Positions 1 to 4,595 of a stretch of 5,220 nt of DNA are shown piece after piece. Every line of letters starts with the position of its first letter. Position 1 is the stretch's first letter. The notes under the pieces were generated by a model. That model saw only the letters and a list, made by a program, of their open reading frames with translations, made no database searches and was not told where the DNA came from. The position numbers were made by a program, and so were the translations under genes. Origin of the DNA: JACVRM01 sp046262315 (GTDB lineage: Bacteria; Actinomycetota; Thermoleophilia; Gaiellales; Gaiellaceae); NCBI GenBank assembly GCA_046262315.1, contig JBHEMZ010000034.1, forward strand, positions 1-5,220, in the 5' to 3' direction.

Positions 1-2
1 CC

Positions 3-128
3 GGCCGCGGCGTCCAGCTCCTTCGTATCGAGGGCGACGCCGTCGCGGAGACGCAGCTCTACTTCGACCAGGTCCAGGTCATGACGCAGCTCGGGTTGAT
101 GCCCGAACTCGCACAGACCCGCACCTGA
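3..128 (+). CDS. SnoaL-like / NTF2-fold protein, C-terminal end (5' partial)
   Basis: Only the last 41 codons are present; the gene enters from the left edge and ends at TGA 126-128, followed at once by an in-frame TAA. The visible tail contains LLRIEGDAVAETQLYFDQ and then VMTQLGLMPEL. A strand with alternating polar residues leading into YFDQ(V/M) and TQLGL is characteristic of the C-terminal beta strands of SnoaL-like polyketide-cyclase or ester-cyclase proteins of the NTF2 fold. These are small cytosolic proteins with very varied substrates, so no reaction can be assigned. If the tRNA-fragment boundary is read correctly, this gene belongs to the host chromosome and not to the metal-resistance island. 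Family membership is moderately sure from a short tail; function is unknown. Confidence 0.6.
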   Translation, partial: GRGVQLLRIEGDAVAETQLYFDQVQVMTQLGLMPELAQTRT

Positions 129-151
129 TAAGCACTCACCGAGGCCTCGCT

Positions 152-179
152 GGAAGAGGGCACTTGGGGGCCCTCTTCC
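152..179 (+). terminator. Strong GC hairpin, probable terminator of the SnoaL-like gene
   Basis: A perfect 10-bp inverted repeat (GGAAGAGGGC at 152-161 and GCCCTCTTCC at 170-179) with an 8-nt loop lies 23 nt after the stop codon at 128. No T-run follows, so this is a stem-only hairpin of the kind often seen after high-GC actinobacterial genes. Position supports a terminator role; the missing U-tract limits confidence. Confidence 0.55.
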
Positions 180-683
180 CGCTTCGGGCACTCTCGCACC
201 CTGCAGCCACATTCCCGCACGCATCCGTTAGTTTGTAGTTGCGACAACGATCGCTTTCCCCCGCACATCCCGTCGCTGATCAGCTCGCTGTGTCTCATCA
301 GCTTGAGCTGCGTGAAGCGGCCGCTGCGATATGCCTCGGCAAATGAGGTGGCCAGGTTAGCTTCGGTGGGCGGGCAAGAAGACGCTTCACGCTACAAACC
401 CTCGCACGCGGCTCCGACGAGCTAGCGGGGTACAGCGACCGCTGGGCGGCCGGGGCGGGACGCGACCAACCGCCGCCTGCAAATCGGCCCACCGACTCCC
501 AGCCGCGAAACGACCTCCGGCCATACGGCCGGCACTCCGCGTTGCGGGAATCACCGGCTACCCCCGGCATCGTGCGGCGATTCCCGTGCGGGATGTGGGC
601 GGGATGAAAAAAGAAGCCGGCGGTCGTTCGCGCCTAGGCAGGGCACAGAACATGCGGGTTTGCAGGATTTTTATCGAAAATTA

Positions 684-730
684 CGGGAGCGACGGGACTC
701 GAACCCGCGACCTCCGGCGTGACAGGCCGG
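684..730 (-). pseudogene. 3' fragment of tRNA-Asp (GTC), probable att site
   Basis: On the minus strand, 730 to 684 reads as the 3' part of a tRNA. It has an anticodon stem CCGGC/GCCGG around the 7-nt loop CTGTCAC (anticodon GTC, Asp), a 5-nt variable region AGGTC, a T stem and TTCGAGT loop, then acceptor 3' strand CGCTCCC and discriminator G at 684. No CCA is encoded. Upstream of the anticodon stem there is no D arm and no matching GGGAGCG acceptor strand, so the gene is cut exactly at the anticodon stem. Tyrosine integrases that use tRNA genes typically leave such a 3' duplicate at one end of the integrated element. With this orientation the intact tRNA-Asp is expected beyond the right edge, and the metal operons lie between the two copies. 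Confidence 0.8.
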
Positions 731-750
731 TCATGGTGCTTCCGGCCTGT
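722..750. repeat. 9-bp inverted repeat at the tRNA breakpoint
   Basis: ACAGGCCGG at 722-730 is repeated in inverted orientation as CCGGCCTGT at 742-750, with 11 nt between. The left arm is the 5' half of the tRNA anticodon stem and loop; the right arm lies just beyond the point where tRNA similarity ends. Inverted arms around a short spacer are the usual form of a tyrosine-recombinase core site, although an 11-nt spacer is longer than the common 6-8 nt overlap. Assignment as an integrase core site is inference. Confidence 0.4.
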
Positions 751-910
751 GCGGGGATAGGCGGGGATTTGCGGCTAGAGCAGGTCTTTCAGCCACCGCC
801 TTGCGGGGATTGCCGGGCACAGGCGGGAGCTTCCGGCGACCTCCTGCGGGATGTGCGCGGGATGCGCAGGTTGTCTCGATGGCAAACGAAACCGTATGGC
901 GGGAACCGGG

Positions 911-1603
911 TTAGCGGAGATGCGGGAGCGCGCGCGTGGCTTCGTCGCGCAGCAGCAATCCGACGAACTGTCCGTCGGACGTCGTTACCGGCAGGTTGGT
1001 CAGCTTCTGCCGCTCCATCCGTTCGACGACGGCGCGAAGGCGGGCGCTCGGGCGGATCGTGCTCGGTCCGAGCATCATAGCCTGCTCGGCGGAGACGTCC
1101 GCGCGGGTGTGGATCGCTTGTCGACCGAGCCGGCCGAGGACGACGCGCCGTTCGTCGACGACGAAGCAGGTGTCCCAGCCGCTCTCGTCCAGGGTCTGGC
1201 AGACCTCGCGCAGCCGGTCGTGCGGGCCGCAGGTCGGCACATCGGTGCGGACGTGCGCGCCCGCGCGCGTTTCGCTTCCCTCTGCGCCTTCGAGCCGAAG
1301 GCCCGCGCTTCCCCAGTCGGCCTTGCCCGCGACGTAGTCGTAGACCTGCTCGAAGCCGATGCTCTCGAGCCGCGACGCGGCTCGCGGGCTCATGTCTCAC
1401 TGGTAGTCGTAGCAGTAGGCGATCACCGGGCGGCCGCGGTCGAGTGCTCGCGTCGTCTCGCGATCGAGCTGCTTCAGGGAGATGTTGATCGCGCCCGGCA
1501 GGTGCTCGTCCTCGTATTCGGCGGCGGGCAGCACCTCGAGCAGCCGGGCTTGCTCTTCGGCGAGCAGCCGCTGCACCTCATCGCGATCGATCGCCAGAGG
1601 CAT
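911..1603 (-). CDS. Rhodanese-CBS protein with in-frame TGA (candidate selenoprotein)
   Basis: Read from ATG 1603 to TAA 911-913, this is a 230-residue protein with one internal TGA at 1397-1399 (residue 69). Ordinary gene callers would split it into 1397-1603 and 911-1393. Residues 1-100 form a rhodanese domain: EYEDEHLPGAINIS at about 29-42, the active-site loop YCYDYQ with Cys64, the TGA, then DMSPRAASRLESIGF and YDYVAGKADW. Residues about 118-172 and 177-228 are two CBS motifs, which usually bind adenine nucleotides and regulate. Rhodaneses move sulfur as a persulfide on the loop Cys. As I recall homologues, the TGA position is a Cys (QCDxS), so UGA may encode selenocysteine able to pair with Cys64. 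Both halves stay in one frame without other damage. The start overlaps the merB stop (TAATG) and has no clear Shine-Dalgarno, which suggests translational coupling. The alternative is a recent nonsense mutation. Confidence 0.75.
1366..1384 (-). promoter_or_regulatory. SECIS-like hairpin downstream of the in-frame UGA
   Basis: In the mRNA, nucleotides 13-31 after the UGA form CGAGCCGC-GUC-GCGGCUCG, a perfect 8-bp stem with a 3-nt loop (loop at 1374-1376). The loop starts 21 nt after the UGA and its first bases are G-U. Bacterial SECIS elements are stem-loops directly 3' of the UGA, with the apical loop about 16-37 nt away and a G among its first two bases; E. coli fdhF has a GU in its loop. 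The bulged U found in the fdhF stem is not seen here. Perfect stems are common by chance in GC-rich coding DNA, so SelB binding is unproved. Confidence 0.5.
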
Positions 1604-2310
1604 TAGCTGTTTGGGAGCACGTCGCCGAAGACGGCTCGCCCGGCGGCGGCAGCTTCTCGCATCGAGGTGACGTTTCCGTGCACGTCCGGGTGGTCGGCGA
1701 GCCAGCGCTCGGCCGTCGCCGCGGAGGCGAAGAAGTTCAGCACCGGGCAGCAGCGGCAGCAGGCGTCGTCGCGCTCGCTGCGGGTGGCGCCGGCGACGAC
1801 GACCGCCGCCTCGGGCGACCACTCGGCGGCCCCGTCGGGCGCGACGCGCGCCCGGATCTCGTCGCCGCTCACGGGGTCGCGCGACTCGATCTCGATCGGC
1901 TCGCCGACCATCGGCGCGACGCCGAGCGCATCGATTGCGCACATCGCGTCCACCTCGTGGCCGCCGCGGAAGCGGACGCGGTGGACGGCGGGCCGGCCGG
2001 AGAAGGGGTAGGCGACTGCGATCTCGCCGTCCGCGCCGCGGTGGACGAGGTCCTCGCGCGCGAGCGATCCGAGCGCATGCTCGGCGTCGAGCCTGTACCG
2101 CTCCGCGGCCGCGCGGATCTCGCCGCTGCTCGGGCGCCCGTCGGTGGCGAACCGGCGCAGAATCCAGAAATACAGCTCCCGCTCCTCGTCGGTCAGCCCC
2201 GCTCGGCGGGCGGGCCCGAGCTTTGAGGCCGGAATCTCGGCCGCCGCCAGCGTTGCGGCCACGCCCGTCTCCAGCTCCGTTCGGCTCGCGCCGCTGCTGT
2301 CCCCGCTCAC
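1603..2310 (-). CDS. merB: MerB-like organomercurial (alkylmercury) lyase
   Basis: This 235-residue protein is a little longer than classic MerB (about 212). MerB is a cytosolic enzyme that protonates the carbon-mercury bond, releasing a hydrocarbon and Hg(II). Residues about 40-100 look like the N-terminal helical/winged-helix part, then YPFSGRPAVHRVRF leads into the catalytic core. Cys124 and Asp127 in MCAIDALG match Cys96 and Asp99 of the R831b enzyme; Cys188 in CCPVLNFFAS matches Cys159, so all three key residues are present. The segment 184-188 (CCRCC) holds three further cysteines. The start is GTG 2310: it overlaps the preceding stop (GTGA) and has GAGG at 2321-2318, 7 nt upstream. A longer open frame upstream only overlaps the two genes before it. 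No merA, merT or merP is in the window, so Hg(II) disposal must rely on genes elsewhere or on the neighbours. Confidence 0.85.
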   Translation of the reverse strand: MSGDSSGASRTELETGVAATLAAAEIPASKLGPARRAGLTDEERELYFWILRRFATDGRPSSGEIRAAAERYRLDAEHALGSLAREDLVHRGADGEIAVAYPFSGRPAVHRVRFRGGHEVDAMCAIDALGVAPMVGEPIEIESRDPVSGDEIRARVAPDGAAEWSPEAAVVVAGATRSERDDACCRCCPVLNFFASAATAERWLADHPDVHGNVTSMREAAAAGRAVFGDVLPNS

Positions 2311-2630
2311 TCGGCAGCCTCGGTCAGCGCGTCTAGTACCCAGCGCTCGTCGGGCTGCTCGGAGACGCCGCGCTCGCCGCGGTAGATGCGGCATGAGAGC
2401 GCGAAGTCGCGCCGCTCCTGGGCGCCCGGCTCGACGTCGAGGCCGTCGACGCGCACCGTTGGCGAGCCGAGGAAGCCCAGCGCGCCGGCCGCCTCGGGCC
2501 CGGCGACCTCGACGAGCTCGATCGCGGGCTCGACTCCGAGCTGCTCGGCCAGCCGCTCGACGAGCGCCCGCGCCGGCTCGTGGTTGGGGCAGCCGTCGAA
2601 GTAGAGGATCTCCACGTGCGGCCGCCTCAT
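2307..2630 (-). CDS. Small thioredoxin-fold protein, DF (seleno)protein type
   Basis: This is a 107-residue protein. It begins with a beta strand into VEILYFDGCPNHEPA, where Cys14 sits in DGCPN at the place of a thioredoxin active site but without a second CxxC cysteine. FLGSPTVRVDG at 53-63 provides the cis-Pro loop (Pro57), and Cys80 lies in LSCRIY. No signal peptide or membrane segment is visible, so it should be cytosolic. From memory this pattern fits a small family that RefSeq names DF family (seleno)protein, whose DGCPN cysteine can be selenocysteine in relatives; here it is TGC-type Cys. A role in thiol exchange or handing over mercury between repressor-controlled partners is inference from its place between the repressor and merB. 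It starts at ATG 2630 inside the repressor stop (ATGA), with GAGGAG at 2644-2639, 8 nt upstream. Fold is fairly sure, function is not. Confidence 0.75.
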   Translation of the reverse strand: MRRPHVEILYFDGCPNHEPARALVERLAEQLGVEPAIELVEVAGPEAAGALGFLGSPTVRVDGLDVEPGAQERRDFALSCRIYRGERGVSEQPDERWVLDALTEAAE

Positions 2631-2998
2631 CGAACCGGCTCCTCGATCCGACAGCAGGCGGCGACATGCTCGGCGTTATCGGCCAGCAGCGACTGCGCCA
2701 GCTCCAGCATCGCCTCGACCCGCGCATCGGCGATCCGGTTGTACACCGTTCGGCCCTCTCGCCGGCCTTCGACGAACCCGCACCAACGAAGGCAGACGAG
2801 GTGATTGGACACCTGCGGCTGCGGCAGCCCGAGCCGCACCACCAGCGCGCCGACCGCCAGCTCGCCCTCGCGCTGCAAGAGCTCGAGGATCCGAAGCCGG
2901 ATCGGATCCCCGAGCCCGCGGAAGTACTTCGCGACCAGGTCCGTCTCCAGCGGCGCTGCGGGGAGCCGGAACGGGGAGGCGGTGAGTGGACCGGCCAT
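2627..2998 (-). CDS. ArsR/SmtB-family metal-sensing repressor (CmtR-like Cys site)
   Basis: This 123-residue winged-helix repressor has the pattern DPIRLRILELL (about 31-41) followed by the recognition helix LGLPQPQVSNHLVCLRWCG (about 56-74). Cys69 and Cys73 form CLRWC within and just after the DNA-binding helix, matching the Cys57/Cys61 pair of mycobacterial CmtR (CLRGC), a Cd/Pb sensor. Cys115 and Cys116 near the C-terminus could supply the third ligand, as Cys102 does in CmtR. Actinobacterial mercury operons also use ArsR-family repressors in place of true MerR, so with merB downstream the natural inducer is probably Hg(II) or an organomercurial; this is inference. Earlier in-frame GTG codons exist at 3037 and 3004. 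I chose ATG 2998 because the operator at 3008-3029 would otherwise lie inside the gene and a TATAAA box ends 6 nt upstream, which fits a leaderless mRNA. Confidence 0.85.
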   Translation of the reverse strand: MAGPLTASPFRLPAAPLETDLVAKYFRGLGDPIRLRILELLQREGELAVGALVVRLGLPQPQVSNHLVCLRWCGFVEGRREGRTVYNRIADARVEAMLELAQSLLADNAEHVAACCRIEEPVR

Positions 2999-3004
2999 AG
3001 GCAC

Positions 3005-3029
3005 ATTTATATCATCCTTTTCTGATATA
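3005..3029 (-). promoter_or_regulatory. Operator palindrome and -10 of the merB operon
   Basis: TATATCA at 3008-3014 and TGATATA at 3023-3029 form a perfect inverted repeat with an 8-bp spacer, a layout typical for dimeric ArsR/SmtB repressors. On the minus strand a TATAAA box at 3010-3005 overlaps the proximal arm and is spaced to start transcription near 2998. Bound repressor would block RNA polymerase. No good -35 is visible. AAAAGGA in the spacer (3021-3015) could instead serve as a ribosome site for GTG 3004. Confidence 0.65.
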
Positions 3030-3102
3030 TCTCGCACCTGACGAGGCGAACGAATCCCGCCTGCGAGAGAGCTCGGTGCCGCTCAGATCCGAAGGTGCGA
3101 TT

Positions 3103-3124
3103 GATATAGACCGCCATCTATATC
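3103..3124 (+). promoter_or_regulatory. Operator palindrome and -10 of the ars operon
   Basis: GATATAG at 3103-3109 and CTATATC at 3118-3124 form a perfect 7-bp inverted repeat with an 8-bp spacer. The right arm contains a TATATC box (3119-3124) that ends 6 nt before the arsR ATG at 3131, fitting a leaderless transcript; no Shine-Dalgarno is present. The heptamer TGATATA (3102-3108) is also a half-site of the divergent operator, so cross-binding of the two repressors is possible. Confidence 0.65.
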
Positions 3125-3130
3125 CTTCGC

Positions 3131-3490
3131 ATGGGGATGCGTTCGGATCTCCCACTGGTGGAGTGCGTGACGCCGCTTGCGGGCGCGTCGCTCTCGGACG
3201 AGGAGGCGGCGGAGCTTGAGCGCTTGCTGCGGACGATCGCCGATCGGACGCGGCTTCGCATCCTGAACATGCTCATCCGAGCCGGCGGCGCGTCCGTCTG
3301 CGTCTGCGAGTTCGTGCCACAGCTCGGGCTCACGCAGCCGACCGTCTCGTACCACCTCAAACAGCTGACGCAGGCGGGGCTGCTCGCGCGCGAGAAGCGG
3401 GCGGCGTTCGTCTACTACCGGCTGCGGCTGGACGCGCTCGAGCGGGTACAGGAGCTGCTCGCCGGCCCGCCGCGCGCCGAGGCCGCCTGA
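3131..3490 (+). CDS. arsR: ArsR arsenite-responsive repressor
   Basis: This 119-residue ArsR/SmtB protein has RTIADRTRLRILNMLI (about 34-49), then SVCVCEFVPQLGL, the recognition helix TQPTVSYHLKQL, and the wing LLAREKRAAFVYYRL. Cys57 and Cys59 lie in VCVCE, the position of the As(III)-binding ELCVCDL motif of classical ArsR. A further Cys12 in VECVTPLAG matches the N-terminal cysteine region of actinobacterial ArsRs, where a CC pair is common; here only one Cys remains. Three thiols suffice to bind As(III). Binding releases the protein from the operator just upstream and derepresses its own operon. The stop shares its A with the start of the channel gene (TGATG). ATG 3131 is chosen over ATG 3137 because of the spacing to the -10 box. 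Family and role are well supported; inducer specificity is inferred from the Cys pattern and the neighbours. Confidence 0.9.
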   Translation: MGMRSDLPLVECVTPLAGASLSDEEAAELERLLRTIADRTRLRILNMLIRAGGASVCVCEFVPQLGLTQPTVSYHLKQLTQAGLLAREKRAAFVYYRLRLDALERVQELLAGPPRAEAA

Positions 3491-4191
3491 TGAGCGCCGC
3501 GCTCGCCCGCTCGCTTGTTGGCGAGGCGCTGGGCACGTTCGCGCTCGTGTTTGCCGGCGCCGGCGCGGTGATGGTCGAGGCGGAGACGCAGGCGCTCGGC
3601 CACGTTGGCGTGGCGATCAGCTTCGGCCTCGTGATCATGGTCATGGTCTACGCGCTCGGCCACATCTCGGGCGCGCACTTCAACCCGGCAGTCAGCTTCG
3701 CGTTCGCGCTCACCCGCCACTTCCCCTGGCCGCGCGTCGGCGCCTACTGGGCAGCCCAGCTGACAGGGGCGCTGGCGGCCGCCGCGCTGCTGCGCGGCTC
3801 GCTCGGCAACGTGGCGGACGTTGGTGCCACGCTCCCCGCCGGATCCCAGGGCCAGTCGTTTCTCTGGGAGATCGTGCTCACCTTCTTTCTGATGTTCATG
3901 ATCATGGCCGTGGCGACCGACACGCGCGCGGTGGGCGAGGCGGCGGCGATCGCGATCGGCGCGACCGTCGCCCTGGACGCGATGTTCGGCGGGCCCGTGT
4001 CGGGCGCTTCGATGAACCCGGCCCGCTCGCTCGGCCCCGCGCTTGTCTCCGGCGAGCTGCACGCGCTCTGGCTCTACCTGCTCGCGCCGCTCGTCGGCGC
4101 CGCGGTCGGCGCGCTGGCCTATCAGCTCGTCCGCGGCGAGCCGACACGAACGGCGGACCTCGGTGGCGATCGCAAGGAGCAACCCGCATGA
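3490..4191 (+). CDS. MIP/aquaporin channel, probable arsenite exit channel (AqpS-like)
   Basis: This 233-residue membrane protein has six hydrophobic segments and two half-helices with the NPA signature: HFNPAVS (65-67) and SMNPARS (176-178). Against E. coli AqpZ the selectivity filter reads Phe45 (F43), Ala164 (H174), Ala173 (T183) and Arg179 (R189). Replacing the bulky His and Thr with Ala should widen the pore beyond a pure water channel, as in metalloid-conducting relatives; the alignment is mine by eye. In Sinorhizobium an ars operon contains aqpS in place of an arsenite pump, and arsenite made by ArsC leaves by diffusion. The same logic fits here because arsR and arsC flank the gene and no ArsB or Acr3 is present. 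GAGG at 3479-3482 lies 7 nt before the start. The C-terminal tail from about 216 is charged and cytosolic. The family is certain; arsenite as substrate is inference. Confidence 0.9.
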   Translation: MSAALARSLVGEALGTFALVFAGAGAVMVEAETQALGHVGVAISFGLVIMVMVYALGHISGAHFNPAVSFAFALTRHFPWPRVGAYWAAQLTGALAAAALLRGSLGNVADVGATLPAGSQGQSFLWEIVLTFFLMFMIMAVATDTRAVGEAAAIAIGATVALDAMFGGPVSGASMNPARSLGPALVSGELHALWLYLLAPLVGAAVGALAYQLVRGEPTRTADLGGDRKEQPA

Positions 4192-4595
4192 GCCGCGTGC
4201 TCTTCGTCTGCCTGCACAACGCCGGCCGCTCCCAGATCTCCGAGGCGCTCTTTGAGCGCGCTGCGCACGGCCGCCACGAGGCTCGCTCCGCGGGCACGGA
4301 GCCGGCCGCGCGCGTCCATCCGCCGGTCGTCGAGACGATGCGCGAGCTCGGCGTCGACCTCTCCGGGCGCGTTCCGCGCAAGCTCGAGCGCGAGGACGCC
4401 GAGTGGGCCGACGTCGTCGTCACGATGGGCTGCGGCGACGCCTGCCCCTACATCCCCGGCAAGCGCTACCTCGACTGGGACCTGCCTGACCCCGCCGGCC
4501 GGCCGCCCCCAGAGGTGCGTGCGATCCGCGACGAGATCGCCGAGCGCGTCGAGAAGCTGCTCGCCGAGCTCGATGACGAGGCGGCCCGAGCATGA
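4188..4595 (+). CDS. arsC: Arsenate reductase, LMW-phosphatase type (ArsC)
   Basis: This 135-residue cytosolic enzyme reduces arsenate to arsenite. It opens with VLFVCLHNAGRSQ, the CX5RS anion-binding loop of low-molecular-weight phosphatases with nucleophile Cys8 and Arg14. TMGCGDACPYIPGKRYLDW carries Cys82 and Cys86, and DWDLPDP (96-102) supplies the acid Asp. The MGCGDxCP form is that of actinobacterial enzymes, some of which act as arsenate-mycothiol transferases in Corynebacterium; the thioredoxin-linked pI258 enzyme uses a Cys10/82/89 relay instead. Which thiol regenerates this one cannot be read from the sequence. The length equals the family norm. It starts in the channel stop (ATGA) with AAGGAG at 4174-4179, 8 nt upstream, the best ribosome site in the window. 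The product arsenite would leave through the channel encoded just before it. Confidence 0.92.
   Translation: MSRVLFVCLHNAGRSQISEALFERAAHGRHEARSAGTEPAARVHPPVVETMRELGVDLSGRVPRKLEREDAEWADVVVTMGCGDACPYIPGKRYLDWDLPDPAGRPPPEVRAIRDEIAERVEKLLAELDDEAARA

Larger units (their letters stand above)
587..864. repeat. Direct repeats of a GCGGGAT-type motif around the tRNA scar
   Basis: A 20-bp unit TGCGGGATGTGGGCGGGATG at 587-606 recurs at 845-864 with one mismatch (G to C in the middle), in the same orientation, 258 bp apart. Degenerate relatives lie between them at 751-774 (two GCGGGGAT units) and 802-817, and an inverted copy of CGGGATGTGCGG is at 261-272. Clustered short direct repeats next to an att core resemble integrase arm-type or excisionase binding sites. 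One copy lies on the putative host side, which does not fit the simplest single-insertion model. Confidence 0.4.
180..910. other. Gene-free region with att-like scar and short repeats
   Basis: I see no credible gene in these 730 bases. The open frames here give low-complexity Arg/Ser-rich peptides without motifs or ribosome sites. The stretch holds a tRNA-Asp 3' fragment (684-730), a family of GCGGGAT-type short repeats, a 9-bp inverted repeat at the fragment's broken end (722-750), and a perfect 10-bp inverted repeat GCGTGAAGCG at 310-319 with its complement at 383-392. A 6-bp stem with a 4-nt loop lies at 517-532. Together this looks like recombination-site DNA between a host gene and an accessory island rather than an ordinary intergenic gap. 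Confidence 0.6.

Noticed and set aside
298..570. 90-residue minus-strand open frame
   Set aside because: No motif, no ribosome site, composition typical of random GC-rich frames.
707..844. GCGACCTCC present at 707-715 and 836-844 as a second tRNA remnant
   Set aside because: Only 9 bp match and the surrounding tRNA structure is absent; likely chance.
587..864. CRISPR array
   Set aside because: The repeats are degenerate, irregularly spaced and some overlap; there are no regular spacers and no cas genes.
586..1080. 164-residue plus-strand open frame with GTRTRDLRRDRP
   Set aside because: The recognisable peptide is the known artefact of translating the antisense of a tRNA; the rest is repeat DNA and antisense of the rhodanese-CBS gene, without a ribosome site.
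911..1393. Independent CBS gene starting at ATG 1393
   Set aside because: The ATG lies two codons after the TGA and would begin in the middle of the rhodanese active-site loop, so it is better read as the continuation of one protein.
1603..3006. 467-residue minus-strand open frame
   Set aside because: Only its last 235 codons are a gene (merB). The part before is another frame of the repressor and DF genes and is Arg/Ser-rich; the GTG at 2310 has a GTGA overlap and a ribosome site.
3101..3106. TTGATA as a -35 box of the ars promoter
   Set aside because: It lies only 12 bp before the TATATC box, too close for a sigma-70-type promoter; it is better explained as part of the operator.
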